Below are positions 25,004-34,371 of a stretch of 64,000 bases of DNA, one piece after another. Position numbers and translations under genes: made by a program. Origin of the DNA: an uncultured Bacilli bacterium. GTDB lineage: Bacteria > Bacillota_I > Bacilli_A > RF39 > UBA660. How positions within the stretch are numbered: position 1 is the stretch's first letter; every line of letters begins with the position of its first letter. The DNA lies in the NCBI GenBank assembly GCA_934098515.1, contig CAKOOK010000003.1, positions 1 to 64,000 of the forward strand, given 5' to 3'. Below the pieces are notes generated by a model, which did not search any database, had not been told where the DNA came from, and was given only the letters and a program-made list of their open reading frames with translations.

Positions 25004-25784
25004 AACATTTCTTCTCAAGAATATCTAACACTTCATACAAAACAAATGAAATAATCATAATAATCACAATTCCTGCCATTACAAGTGTTAAATTAAATAC
25101 CTGAGTTCCATATAAAATTAAATAACCTATACCCGCTTTACTTACCAAAAACTCTCCCATAATAACGCCAATTAAACTCATCGAAATATTAAGCTTCAAA
25201 CTAGAAAAGATTGTCTTTTTATTACTAGCAATCACTAACTTAGTCATAATCTGATAAGTACTTGCTCCAAAACTTTTAAACATCTTTATCTTATAAGCAT
25301 CCGTTGTAATCAGTCCATTATAAATCGTAACAAGCGTTACAATAACATTAATAAGTAAACTCATAACTACAATAGACTTCATATTAGCACCTAACCAAAT
25401 AATTAATATTGGCCCCAAAGATACTTTAGGTAAACTATTTAAAAGCGTAAGATATGGATCCATTACCCTCTTCAAAAAAGGAATTAAATAAAATATTACT
25501 GCTAAAACAAAACCTAATAAAGAACCTATCGTAAAACTAAGCATAATCTCCTTTAAAGTAGTTAGTACATGAATATAAAGTTCTCCACTAACAAGTAGCC
25601 CTTTAATCGACATCATTACTTTATATGGACTAGAGAAAATAAAACTATTTATTACTCCCTTATCACTAAGTATCTGCCATAACCCTAAAAATAATATCAA
25701 AATAAACACTTGTAAGAAAATAACACTAAAAGATTCTAACTTTCTTCTTTTTAAAAATCTTTTTTGTCTAAGAGATATCTTTAT
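25002..25784 (-). CDS. ABC importer permease (SsuC/ThiX/NMT1-type), probable AUA start
   Basis: A BPD-transport permease with about six helices and the conserved EAA-like loop (MFKSFGASTYQIMTKLVIASNK). The first conventional start is GTG 25709, but that would cut into the first transmembrane helix. The frame stays open for 25 codons upstream, giving a basic KISLRQKRFLKRRKLESF start typical of this family, back to an in-frame stop. GGGGTGAT sits four bases before ATA 25784, so AUA is the likely start. It overlaps the ATPase gene by 17 bases. Together with the ATPase and binding protein it forms an importer for an unidentified small molecule. Confidence 0.75.
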   Translation of the reverse strand: MKISLRQKRFLKRRKLESFSVIFLQVFILILFLGLWQILSDKGVINSFIFSSPYKVMMSIKGLLVSGELYIHVLTTLKEIMLSFTIGSLLGFVLAVIFYLIPFLKRVMDPYLTLLNSLPKVSLGPILIIWLGANMKSIVVMSLLINVIVTLVTIYNGLITTDAYKIKMFKSFGASTYQIMTKLVIASNKKTIFSSLKLNISMSLIGVIMGEFLVSKAGIGYLILYGTQVFNLTLVMAGIVIIMIISFVLYEVLDILEKKC

Positions 25785-26511
25785 CTAAATCACCCCATAT
25801 CTTATCATAATAATCATAAAAATTATTTGCTTTTCGCTTTTCAGAAGGAGTATCACCCAAAAGATTAATCTCATATATATTTTTTACTTTAGCAGGCCTT
25901 TTAGAAAGAACTATAACCCTATCGCAAAATGAAACACACTCTGCAATATCATGACTTATTAAAATAGTAGTAACCTTAAGTTCCTTTAATATCTTATATA
26001 TATCGTCCGTAATAGTAAGCCTTGTTACATAATCAAGTGCCGAAAGTGGCTCATCAAGTAGTACCAAATTAGGTTTTATCGCAAGAGTCCTAGCAAGAGC
26101 AACCCTTTGTCTCATACCACCAGAAAGTTCTGACGGCATCTTTTCTAAAAACTTATCTAAACCAAACTGATTAAGCAATCCTTTTGTATAATTAACTGTT
26201 TCCTCATTTAGCATCTTTTTAAGCCTTAAACCAAGCGTTGCATTATCAAGTACATTTTTATATGGAAGAAGCGCATCACTTTGCAGCATATAACCATAAT
26301 TACTATTATATCTTATAACCTTACCGCCAGTTTCCTTATCTAACCCAGCAATAATATTTAAAAGCGTACTCTTGCCACACCCACTAGAACCAACAATTCC
26401 AATAATTTCCCCATCATGAACATCAAAAGATACATCACCTACTGCTTCCACTTCACCAGATAAAGTATTAAAACTCTTTTCTACATTAACTAGTTTTAAA
26501 ACATCATTCAT
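25768..26511 (-). CDS. ABC importer ATPase (SsuB/TauB/ThiZ-type)
   Basis: 247 residues. Walker A is GSSGCGKST, the Q-loop is near YMLQSDALLPYKN, the signature is LSGGMRQRVALAR, Walker B is LVLLDEPLSALD, and the H-loop is TILISHD. It is a standard nucleotide-binding subunit of the nitrate/sulfonate/taurine/NMT1 group and would drive the permease encoded just downstream. Its start overlaps the end of the binding-protein gene by eight bases. Confidence 0.93.
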   Translation of the reverse strand: MNDVLKLVNVEKSFNTLSGEVEAVGDVSFDVHDGEIIGIVGSSGCGKSTLLNIIAGLDKETGGKVIRYNSNYGYMLQSDALLPYKNVLDNATLGLRLKKMLNEETVNYTKGLLNQFGLDKFLEKMPSELSGGMRQRVALARTLAIKPNLVLLDEPLSALDYVTRLTITDDIYKILKELKVTTILISHDIAECVSFCDRVIVLSKRPAKVKNIYEINLLGDTPSEKRKANNFYDYYDKIWGDLDKDIS

Positions 26512-27475
26512 TTACAATCAAAGTACTATAAGGTAACCTTTCACTAATCATCTTATTCTTAATTAACATATCTGTTAAATTATCATAAGACTTCTCACTT
26601 ATAAAAGAACTATTAAGAAAACTATCTGCTCTTTTATATCTATTAATTATACTAGTTAAATCTTCTAGTGAAGTATCTGGAAACTGACTTAAAATATCCT
26701 TAGCAATTACTTCTGCATCATTATTAAAAGTATAAACAAGCCCCTTATCAATAGCTTTTCTAAAACCATCTATAATATCTTTATTTGCACTTACATAACT
26801 TCTCTTAGCATTAAATGCTGTGTATGGTACCTCACCAGAGTACTTACCAACACTATCATAAACATAACCATAACCCATCTTCTCTAACTTAGTCGCATTA
26901 GGTTCAAATAAATTAACAAAGTCTCCCGTACCACCAACAAATGCACTAGTTAAATTAGCAAAATCAACTGAATCATTAACATTAACACCAGTAATATTTT
27001 CCTTTTCTAAAGCATTATAAAAGTTTACTATCGGCATTCCCCCACGTCTACCAGCAAGTATTTCCTTTCCTTTTAAACTATCTAATGTAAAATTATCTAT
27101 CTTTTTTCTAGAAACAATAAACTGCCCATCTCTTTTAGTAAGCCCAGCAAAAGAAACTAAATAATCCTTCTCTCCATTATCATAAACATACATAGTCGCT
27201 TCTGGCCCGCAGAAACCTACATGAACATCCCCTGATATAACTGCAGCAGTAACATTATTTGCTCCACTAGTAAGAATTAAATCTATCTTTATACCTTCAT
27301 CTTCAAAATAACCTTTTTCTATTGCTACATAAAATGGTGTATAAAAAGCACTATGAGTAACTTCCGCAACCTTAACCACATTTAAATCATCTCTCACTTT
27401 ATCATGCCTATTCATAAAAATCACTAAAAATAAAACTGTAACAAATACTGCCAAACACAATATCTTTTTTTTCAT
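26504..27475 (-). CDS. ABC importer substrate-binding protein (NMT1/SsuA-like)
   Basis: 323 residues. One N-terminal hydrophobic segment (about residues 3-20) has no lipobox cysteine at its end, so it is probably a membrane anchor rather than a lipoprotein. The domain has the NMT1/THI5 pattern: AEVTHSAFYTPFYVAIEKGYFEDEGI, GDVHVGFCGPEA, and GKEILAGRRGGMP. These proteins bind sulfonates, nitrate or thiamine pyrimidine precursors. No TPP riboswitch is visible upstream, so the substrate stays open. First gene of the three-gene importer operon. Confidence 0.85.
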   Translation of the reverse strand: MKKKILCLAVFVTVLFLVIFMNRHDKVRDDLNVVKVAEVTHSAFYTPFYVAIEKGYFEDEGIKIDLILTSGANNVTAAVISGDVHVGFCGPEATMYVYDNGEKDYLVSFAGLTKRDGQFIVSRKKIDNFTLDSLKGKEILAGRRGGMPIVNFYNALEKENITGVNVNDSVDFANLTSAFVGGTGDFVNLFEPNATKLEKMGYGYVYDSVGKYSGEVPYTAFNAKRSYVSANKDIIDGFRKAIDKGLVYTFNNDAEVIAKDILSQFPDTSLEDLTSIINRYKRADSFLNSSFISEKSYDNLTDMLIKNKMISERLPYSTLIVNE

Positions 27476-27511
27476 AAATCCCCCTTACTCACTTATAATT
27501 TATTCAAAATA

Positions 27512-27537
27512 TAAAAAAAAGGCACAACTAATGCCCT
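27512..27537 (-). terminator. Terminator after the TraX-like gene
   Basis: Minus strand AGGGCA/TGCCT stem with a bulged G, TTAGTTG loop, then eight T. Confidence 0.6.
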
Positions 27538-28273
27538 ACCCAATAACTGGAATATTCCCATGAAGTACTAATCTAATAACACCACAAATAATTAAATGTG
27601 CTGGATATATAATATAGAAAAGCCACTTCATCCATTTACAATTACCTGGTTTATTATTATATCTTTTAAGAAGTGGAATCGTAAAAATTGTGCACATCTG
27701 TAAAATACCATACGCTGGATCTAAAAATATTGCAAACACTAAAGCATAAAAGAAAGTAAAAAATGGAATAACAAACATTCTCTTATTAAAATTATCCTTG
27801 TTAATATATCCATATAATACCATAAGTGTACCTATCATACTCCAATCCGCTGGAAATGCTAGTATGCAGACTAAACATATAAGCAAAAACTTATATATAC
27901 CCTTCATCTTAGAATCATATATCATTATTGACACAAGCCCTAAAAGTAAAGACCACATAACACTTGTCTGATTAAATATTGACCCCCTAGCAAATGGAAT
28001 ATAATTAATCCCAAACGCAAAACAATAAGCAAAATGTGAAACTATACTAAACAAAAACAACCTTAATGCATACTTCTTAACATTTCTTGTATAAATATAC
28101 CCCTCTGTTATAAAAAAACAAAATATAGGTGCTGCAAGCCTACCTATCGCATGTAAAAGTAAAATACCTACACCATTATCATATCCCGGATATAGCACCC
28201 ATAATGCATGATCAAACAGCATCGCAAATATAGCTATCATCTTTAATTGATTTCTATTAAGTTCAAAGTTCAT
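27536..28273 (-). CDS. TraX-family membrane protein (acyltransferase-3-like)
   Basis: 245 residues with about seven to eight predicted membrane helices. TraX hallmarks include LNRNQLKMIAIFAMLFDHALW at the N-terminus, HAIGRLAAPIFCFFITEGYIYTRN and FSIVSHFAYCFAF. TraX acetylates F-pilin in plasmid F; chromosomal Firmicute homologues are believed to be acetyltransferases of unknown targets. It is transcribed divergently from the LtaS-like gene. An unproven possibility is that it modifies a surface polymer or pilin. Confidence 0.8.
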   Translation of the reverse strand: MNFELNRNQLKMIAIFAMLFDHALWVLYPGYDNGVGILLLHAIGRLAAPIFCFFITEGYIYTRNVKKYALRLFLFSIVSHFAYCFAFGINYIPFARGSIFNQTSVMWSLLLGLVSIMIYDSKMKGIYKFLLICLVCILAFPADWSMIGTLMVLYGYINKDNFNKRMFVIPFFTFFYALVFAIFLDPAYGILQMCTIFTIPLLKRYNNKPGNCKWMKWLFYIIYPAHLIICGVIRLVLHGNIPVIG

Positions 28274-28363
28274 ACAATCACCACACTAATTATACATTAT
28301 TCTCAATTAAGTAGCAATTATTTATTAATCTCATGGTATAATATCAAAGGAAGGTGCAGTATC

Positions 28364-30295
28364 ATGAATTACAAAAGAACAATATTATCAATTATCTATA
28401 TTTATTATTTAGAACTAATATATCACTTATTTATATTTAAATCTTTCACAGCTAAAGAATTTTTATTTTTAACCCTATTTACCATTCTATTCGGTATATT
28501 TAATGACCTAATAACTAGTCTCTTTAATAAAAAAATAAATAAATGGTTATTTATCTCTATAAACGTTTTCCTAAGTATTTTATTTATCGCCCAAGTAATA
28601 AACTTTAAATTCTATGGAAACATTATAAGTATCTACTCAGTAATTCATGGTGGACAAGTATTTGGCTTCATGGGTGCAATCATCTCTGTTATTATCAAAA
28701 ATATTCCATGTGTTCTTTTATTACTAATCCCCGCAATCTTACTACTAGTATTTAATAAATATATTGAAACAGATGATTCTAACTACAAAAACACTCTTAT
28801 CAAAACCCTAATATTTATAGGGCTATTTACAATCTGCACTCTTACTTTAAACATTGACAAGAAAGACATTTATTCTGCTAAAAACTTATATTATTATAAA
28901 CACGCACCTAATCAATCTGCAAAAATCTTTGGCATTCTAACAACAATGCGCATTGATTTAGAAAGAATCATTCACTTTGAAGAAAAAACAATCGACGTTT
29001 TCACTGAGGACACAACCGAAGAAGAAAAACCCGCCAGCAAAAATATTGAATACAATAAAGAAGACATTGACTTTGCTGCTCTAGCAGAATCAGAAACAAA
29101 CGAAGAAATCAAAAATATTCATCTATACATGAATAGTCAAGAAGCTACCGAAAAAAACAAATACACTAGTATGTTTGAAGGCAAAAATCTAATTGCTATA
29201 ACTGCCGAAGCCTTTTCACCTCTTGCTGTAGATAAAGACTTAACACCAACTCTATACAAACTAGTTCATGAAGGATTTAACTTTACCAATATGTACTCAC
29301 CTATTTATTATGTTAGTACATCCGATGGAGAATATGTTACTTTAACAAGTCTCCTACCTAAAGAAAGTGTCTGGTCCTTCTATAAATCAAGTAAAAATTA
29401 TCTGCCTTACGTCTATGGAAACGTCTTTAAAAAACTAGGATACTCAGCATACGCTTTTCATGATGGACAATATAAATATTATGATCGTAACCTATCACAT
29501 CCAAACATGGGATACACCTATATGGCATGTGGTAATGGTCTTCAAAAACTAATGAACTGTAAAAAATGGCCTCAAAGTGATATAGAAATGATTGACGCAA
29601 CATTTGATATGTACAAAGATGAAGAAAAATTTGTAACCTACTACATGACAATATCAGGACACCTAGAATATAATTTCTATGGAAATAATATGGCTGCTAA
29701 AAACAAATCCCTAGTTGAAAATACTAACTACAGTACTGCCGTAAAAGCTTACAAAGCAACTCAAATTGAGCTTGATCGTGCTCTAGAGAAACTACTAACC
29801 AAACTAGAAGAAAATAATCTACTAGATAAAACTGTAATTGTCCTATCTGCAGACCACTATCCATATGGCCTAACAAATGATGAAATTAATGAAGTTACCC
29901 CACTTACCAATCCAAAATTTGATATTCACAAAAACAATTTAATTATTTGGTCATCAGACATTAAAGAACCAATTAAAGTAGATAAACTAGCTGAAAGCCT
30001 AGACATCCTTCCTACAGTTTTAAACCTATTTGGAGTTAAATTTGACTCAAGACTTCTAATGGGTAGAGACATCCTATCAAACGCTGATGGACTAGTTATC
30101 TTAAATGATCGTTCATGGATAACTGAAAAAGGCTTCTATGATGCGAGCACCAATAAATTTACCAAAACAACTGACGAAGAATTACCAGACAACTATGTTG
30201 ATAAAATAAGCACAATCGTCTATAACAAATTCGTAATATCAAAAAATATCTTAGAAACAAACTATTATAAATACGTATTTAAGGAGGAAGCATGA
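28364..30295 (+). CDS. LtaS-like polyglycerol-phosphate synthase / sulfatase-family membrane enzyme
   Basis: About 643 residues. Five N-terminal membrane helices (to about residue 150) and an extracellular alkaline-phosphatase-superfamily domain. The probable nucleophile is the threonine of STSDGEY near residue 319. Metal-site motifs include AFHDGQYKYYDRN, SGHLEYNF and SADHYPYG. The family moves glycerol phosphate from phosphatidylglycerol onto a teichoic-type polymer. ATG 28364 is chosen because AAGGAAGG precedes it; the frame upstream lies in the promoter (extended -10 TGGTATAAT at 28334-28342). It overlaps the dNTPase start by four bases. Confidence 0.85.
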   Translation: MNYKRTILSIIYIYYLELIYHLFIFKSFTAKEFLFLTLFTILFGIFNDLITSLFNKKINKWLFISINVFLSILFIAQVINFKFYGNIISIYSVIHGGQVFGFMGAIISVIIKNIPCVLLLLIPAILLLVFNKYIETDDSNYKNTLIKTLIFIGLFTICTLTLNIDKKDIYSAKNLYYYKHAPNQSAKIFGILTTMRIDLERIIHFEEKTIDVFTEDTTEEEKPASKNIEYNKEDIDFAALAESETNEEIKNIHLYMNSQEATEKNKYTSMFEGKNLIAITAEAFSPLAVDKDLTPTLYKLVHEGFNFTNMYSPIYYVSTSDGEYVTLTSLLPKESVWSFYKSSKNYLPYVYGNVFKKLGYSAYAFHDGQYKYYDRNLSHPNMGYTYMACGNGLQKLMNCKKWPQSDIEMIDATFDMYKDEEKFVTYYMTISGHLEYNFYGNNMAAKNKSLVENTNYSTAVKAYKATQIELDRALEKLLTKLEENNLLDKTVIVLSADHYPYGLTNDEINEVTPLTNPKFDIHKNNLIIWSSDIKEPIKVDKLAESLDILPTVLNLFGVKFDSRLLMGRDILSNADGLVILNDRSWITEKGFYDASTNKFTKTTDEELPDNYVDKISTIVYNKFVISKNILETNYYKYVFKEEA

Positions 30296-31404
30296 ATATA
30301 AAAGAAAGAATGCTATTAAGAGAAAAATTCTATAGTCCCTATGCTACAAAAGACAAAGAATCAATAAGACTAATACCAATAGAAGAAGACATCAGACCAA
30401 ACTTCTTTAGAGATATAGATCGTATTATCCATAGTACATCTTACACAAGATATATGGACAAAACTCAAGTCTTCTCTCTAAAAGACAATGACAACATTTC
30501 CAAAAGAATGGTTCACGTACAATTAGTCTCTAAAATAGCTCGCACCATCGGTAGAGCACTATCACTAAACGAAGATTTAATTGAAGCAGCTGCTCTAGGT
30601 CATGACTTAGGACACGTCCCATTTGGTCACGAAGGAGAAAGAATATTAAATAAAATTAGTCTTAAACATAATGAAGGATACTTTAACCACAACGTTCAAA
30701 GTGTAAGAGAACTAATGGATATTGAAAATGACGGCGAAGGCATCAACCTATCTATTCAAACACTAGATGCTATCCTATGCCATAATGGAGAACTTGAACT
30801 AAAAGAATACCATCCCAAAAAGAAAACAACTGATGAATTTTTACAAGACTATGAAAATTGTTATAAAATTGAAGGATACACCAAAACACTTATCCCAAAC
30901 ACTTTAGAAGGATGTGTAGTTAGAATAAGCGACATCATCGCCTATCTAGGAAGAGATATTGAAGACGCTGAACGTCTTAATCTAATAAAAAAAGAAGACC
31001 TACCAAAAGAAATAACTGACATTATTGGTTCAACCAACAAAGAAATAGTAAACACATTAATAATGGATATCATAAATAATAGTATAGACAAACCTTATCT
31101 TAAAATGAGCGATAACGTTTTCGAAGCACTAAAAAAACTAAAAAAATTCAACTACGAAAACATCTACTCAAAAGCCAACACCAAAGAAGAACTAGCTGAA
31201 TATGAAAACATGTTTGAAAGCCTATTTAACCATCTACTAAAAGACATTAAAGACAACAACACAGATAGTAACATCTACAAAATATTTATAAAAAACAAAA
31301 ATGAAAAATATAGACGAAACACCCCAGAAAGAATTGCTATCGACTACATCGCAGGTATGACCGATGACTTCTTCTTAAAAGAATATAAAAAATATGAGAA
31401 CTAA
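30292..31404 (+). CDS. HD-domain dNTP triphosphohydrolase (dGTPase-like)
   Basis: 370 residues. The N-terminal FRDIDRIIHSTSYTRYMDKTQVF, then RMVHVQLVSKIARTIGRAL and the HD motif ALGHDLGHVPFGHEGE are typical of deoxyguanosinetriphosphate triphosphohydrolase-like proteins. The C-terminal ERIAIDYIAGMTDDFFL block completes the family pattern. It would split dNTPs to deoxynucleosides and triphosphate, controlling pools or limiting phage DNA synthesis. Its ATG overlaps the LtaS-like stop (ATGA), with AAGGAGGAAGC as RBS. It ends in a clear terminator. Confidence 0.9.
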   Translation: MNIKERMLLREKFYSPYATKDKESIRLIPIEEDIRPNFFRDIDRIIHSTSYTRYMDKTQVFSLKDNDNISKRMVHVQLVSKIARTIGRALSLNEDLIEAAALGHDLGHVPFGHEGERILNKISLKHNEGYFNHNVQSVRELMDIENDGEGINLSIQTLDAILCHNGELELKEYHPKKKTTDEFLQDYENCYKIEGYTKTLIPNTLEGCVVRISDIIAYLGRDIEDAERLNLIKKEDLPKEITDIIGSTNKEIVNTLIMDIINNSIDKPYLKMSDNVFEALKKLKKFNYENIYSKANTKEELAEYENMFESLFNHLLKDIKDNNTDSNIYKIFIKNKNEKYRRNTPERIAIDYIAGMTDDFFLKEYKKYEN

Positions 31405-31420
31405 TACTCATATTTTTTTT
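31391..31420 (+). terminator. Terminator after the dNTPase gene
   Basis: AATATGAG/CTCATATT stem with eight-base loop, then eight T. Confidence 0.8.
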
Positions 31421-31479
31421 ATAATCTCTTTGACAAATCTACTTATTTTTTACATTTATCAGTAAATTTGTAAAAATAC

Positions 31480-31509
31480 TAAAAAATGAGAATTCATTAA
31501 ATCCTCATT
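31480..31509 (-). terminator. Terminator after the DUF2441-like gene
   Basis: Minus strand AATGAG/CTCATT stem with a 13-base loop and trailing T run. Confidence 0.55.
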
Positions 31510-32043
31510 CTATTTTACTGAAACAATCAACTCTAGTTCCTTCTTAGTAACTTCTTTACCTATCACAACAGGTAACTTTACCAAATATTCATATACAGGT
31601 TCTTCATCAGCTTTAAAAATCTCATCCTTCTTATTTTCCCAATAACACTTAGCATAATAAATAGTGCTTTCCATATTCCAGCCTCTAACTAAGTTCATAA
31701 CATACTTCTGATAACAATCATCACTAACTTCAATCTCATAAATCTTATAAAATACTTCATCGAGATTTCTCTTCTCAATTGCTCGAAGAACACCATTAGC
31801 ATCAGATGCATAAAAAGAAGTTAATCTAGAAAACCTATCACTATAGTGCAATCTTCTCTCATACTCAAAAATGGCTTCTAAAGTATCATCTTTACTTTTA
31901 AAATCACCTAAATAATAATGAACTCCATGGCTAGATAAACCTTCAAAATAATACTCAGGAACTAACTTTTCAAAATTCTTAACAAGATCAATCTTCATTC
32001 CCGTCGCTAAATGGCCACTTCTATCAACATGATATAAAATCAT
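31510..32043 (-). CDS. DUF2441-like protein, function unknown
   Basis: 177 residues. The N-terminus LYHVDRSGHLATGMKI and later FYASDANGVLRAIE, NMESTIYYAKCYWE recall DUF2441, a family of soluble proteins of unknown role sometimes likened to ADP-ribosyltransferase folds. This family call is from memory only. There is no signal peptide. It overlaps the DUF1653 gene upstream by four bases, so the two are co-expressed. Confidence 0.5.
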   Translation of the reverse strand: MILYHVDRSGHLATGMKIDLVKNFEKLVPEYYFEGLSSHGVHYYLGDFKSKDDTLEAIFEYERRLHYSDRFSRLTSFYASDANGVLRAIEKRNLDEVFYKIYEIEVSDDCYQKYVMNLVRGWNMESTIYYAKCYWENKKDEIFKADEEPVYEYLVKLPVVIGKEVTKKELELIVSVK

Positions 32044-32285
32044 TTCCTAACACTCTCAATTTCTTGTAACTCTAAACGGTACTTCTGCTTAACATTAGGG
32101 TACTTCTCATGATCAACTTCACTTAAAAAATTATTAATCTCTCTTAAATAAACTTTACCTTCACCATATAAAGCCCTATAAATAACATACTCCTCTAAAG
32201 TTTCTGAGTTAATTCCTGTTCCAAGAACAATATAATAATCTCCCTTAAAATGTTTATAAATACGATTTACTTCTAATTTTCTCAT
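32040..32285 (-). CDS. DUF1653 family protein
   Basis: About 81 residues. It fits DUF1653: NRIYKHFKGDYYIVLG, EEYVIYRALYGEGKVYLRE, with a FLSEVDHEKYPN tail. These are small soluble proteins with an SH3-like barrel. Start ATG 32285 follows AGGAGGATAT. It lies between the DUF1848 gene and the DUF2441-like gene in one minus-strand group. Function unknown. Confidence 0.8.
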   Translation of the reverse strand: MRKLEVNRIYKHFKGDYYIVLGTGINSETLEEYVIYRALYGEGKVYLREINNFLSEVDHEKYPNVKQKYRLELQEIESVRK

Positions 32286-32316
32286 ATATCCTCCTATCAA
32301 AAGTATAACATAATTT

Positions 32317-33204
32317 TCACTTTTTTCTAACCTTTATCACATCATCACTTTGAATACTACCAATAAGTAAAGAAGAATTATCATCATGCCTCTCAAAATT
32401 ACTACTAACTGCTTTCTCATCATAATTAGCATAACAATACTTACACATATGCATGCATGAATTATATTCACCAATATCAACCATCTGTACGCATTCACAC
32501 TTCTTCTCTTTTCTTACATTACTACTTTTAAACTTCTTACCGGTTAAAATATAAGCAAGCTCATGAGACAAACACTCACCCTTAACAAAACCATACTGAG
32601 TTAAATCATTATCCTCAAAGCACGTCTGTACACTCATCCCATTATCCATAGCACTCTTACTAAAAGTTTCACCTATTTTTTTATAATCTTCCCTAGTAAA
32701 TGCTCTATATTTTAAAATATTTTTATTACTTCTAACATTCTTATATTCATCCATAAAAGAGACAATTATCTTATTAACATAACCATTAAGATTTTTACAC
32801 AACTTATCAAAAGCTCTAATATGATAATCAACATTATACTTATCACTTAAAAATATTGGATCATACCTCACCACCACGTTATCTATACCAAGAACTAAAG
32901 ATAACTTCTTTATCCCTTCAATAATCAATCTCTTATCTGGAATATTAGGCTCTACATCTTTACCATAAGGAGTTATAGTAACATGAAATAAAATAGGTAC
33001 CTTTAATATATCTAACTTATCAACCATTGGTAATGGATTCTTACTACAAAACATAATCAAATCCACATCCCTAAAATTAATTCTACTGACAAGTTTTTGA
33101 TTAAAAGGATTTCTCACATCAACAAAACCAGCCTTAACCCTATTTATAAACCAATTAGAATAAAAAGCCGGTATATCAGTTCTACCACTTGCAAATAAAA
33201 TCAT
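32317..33204 (-). CDS. DUF1848 family protein (radical-SAM-like)
   Basis: 295 residues. The DUF1848 start MILFASGRTDIPAFYSNWF and FCSKNPLPM are present. The C-terminal cysteine cluster (CECVQM..., SCMHMCKYCYANYD) supplies four or more cysteines that could bind an iron-sulfur cluster as in radical-SAM/spore photoproduct lyase relatives. Role unknown. It overlaps the ProX-type gene by four bases. RBS GAGG. Confidence 0.85.
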   Translation of the reverse strand: MILFASGRTDIPAFYSNWFINRVKAGFVDVRNPFNQKLVSRINFRDVDLIMFCSKNPLPMVDKLDILKVPILFHVTITPYGKDVEPNIPDKRLIIEGIKKLSLVLGIDNVVVRYDPIFLSDKYNVDYHIRAFDKLCKNLNGYVNKIIVSFMDEYKNVRSNKNILKYRAFTREDYKKIGETFSKSAMDNGMSVQTCFEDNDLTQYGFVKGECLSHELAYILTGKKFKSSNVRKEKKCECVQMVDIGEYNSCMHMCKYCYANYDEKAVSSNFERHDDNSSLLIGSIQSDDVIKVRKK

Positions 33205-33686
33205 AACTTAACCTCATAAACCTCATTACCATGCTCTTTAATAATATCCTTTAAATCTTTGACTTTAAGCCACAAAGTAGCTGTATTATCATTCGGATGC
33301 ATTCCAATAATATCTTCATCATGAAAATCATCATCTAAATAAAACTTAACTTGCTTTTCATTATCATTAAGTATTCCCAAAGGACTTACCGCTCCTGGAA
33401 AAAGACCGAGAATTCTTTCTAAATCCTCACTAGAAGCAAAAGTTAAAGGCCTAGTATTAAACTCTTTTCTAAATAAAGACAAATTAACACGTTTTTCTTC
33501 CCTAACCATAATTAAATAATAATTTCTCTTCTTATCATCACGCACAAATAAATTCTTAGCATTACCTTCTGGATACGGAAGAACTACATCCTTTAAATCA
33601 TCCATCGAATAAACTGCCTTATGATTAGTTATCTCGTGCCAGATTCCCTTACCCTTAATAAAATTATAAACTTCATCTTTATTCAT
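33201..33686 (-). CDS. ProX/YbaK-type aminoacyl-tRNA deacylase
   Basis: About 161 residues. The YbaK/ProRS INS-like fold is indicated by GIWHEITNHKAVYS, KNLFVRDDKKRNYYLIMV, LTFASSEDLERILGLFPGAVSPLGIL and the closing TLWLKVKDL. Free-standing ProX proteins remove alanine from mischarged tRNA-Pro. ATG 33686 follows GGTGAG. It is the first gene of a group continuing with DUF1848 and DUF1653. The exact substrate among the family (Ala-tRNA-Pro or Cys-tRNA-Pro) cannot be told by eye. Confidence 0.85.
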   Translation of the reverse strand: MNKDEVYNFIKGKGIWHEITNHKAVYSMDDLKDVVLPYPEGNAKNLFVRDDKKRNYYLIMVREEKRVNLSLFRKEFNTRPLTFASSEDLERILGLFPGAVSPLGILNDNEKQVKFYLDDDFHDEDIIGMHPNDNTATLWLKVKDLKDIIKEHGNEVYEVKL

Positions 33687-33719
33687 AATACTCACCATCT
33701 AACAATAAATATTATAACA

Positions 33720-33743
33720 TAAAAAGCAGACATAAAGTCCGCT
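33720..33743 (-). terminator. Terminator after the 188-residue unknown gene
   Basis: Minus strand AGCGGAC/GTCTGCT stem with TTTAT loop, then T run. Confidence 0.75.
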
Positions 33744-33749
33744 TAATAT

Positions 33750-34316
33750 TTATCTTAATCCTTTAGGTGTATCACTAGATATCCCTGAATCTCCATACAT
33801 ATCTAGAACATCATTTGTCTTACTCGCATCACTTTTAAAAATAGATACAAGAGCAGCAATAATCTCACTATCATTAGTTGGTACATAAGAATCATTTCCA
33901 TCTCCACTCTTCATCTTATCAGTTAAAACAGATTTTAAAATTATACTAAGATCTCTACTTTCTTTATTTAACTCAGCAACACGAATCATATTTTCCCTAA
34001 TTTCAGCAGTTAAATACTTTACAAAATCCTTCTGAGTTCTAATAAAGAAACTACCTACTAAAGCACTTCCGTATGTTGCTTCATAAGTTCTTCCATTTTC
34101 ACCAACAATAGAATAAATATACTCACACCACATAGGTCCATCATAACCACCTACAGATAAATTTTCAGATACCCTATGACCTACTATAGTACCTTTAATA
34201 TAAGCACCATCTTCAAATCCCTCTACATGATTATTACTAGAACCATGAAAAACATATACCTCAGTTCCATTTGATATTAAATCTTCACTTATACTAAAAT
34301 AACCTTTATTTTCCAT
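33750..34316 (-). CDS. Soluble protein of unknown function
   Basis: 188 residues, no signal peptide or membrane helix. A beta-rich first half (TEVYVFHGSSNNHVEGFEDGAYIKGTIVG, GPMWCEYIYSIVG) looks like a small barrel, and the second half is helical and charged. No family recognised. It has its own AGGAGG site and terminators on both sides, so it is probably a single-gene unit. Confidence 0.45.
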   Translation of the reverse strand: MENKGYFSISEDLISNGTEVYVFHGSSNNHVEGFEDGAYIKGTIVGHRVSENLSVGGYDGPMWCEYIYSIVGENGRTYEATYGSALVGSFFIRTQKDFVKYLTAEIRENMIRVAELNKESRDLSIILKSVLTDKMKSGDGNDSYVPTNDSEIIAALVSIFKSDASKTNDVLDMYGDSGISSDTPKGLR

Positions 34317-34345
34317 ATAAACCTCCTATAAGTGTATTATAACAT

Positions 34346-34371
34346 CAAAAAAGAACTCTATTCAAGTTCTT
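34346..34371 (-). terminator. Terminator after the lipoprotein gene
   Basis: Minus strand AAGAACT/AGTTCTT stem with a seven-base loop, then six T. Confidence 0.75.

Noticed and set aside
26504..27475. Thiamine-precursor importer with TPP riboswitch
   Set aside because: The binding protein is NMT1-like, but no TPP-type element is visible upstream, so the substrate is left open.
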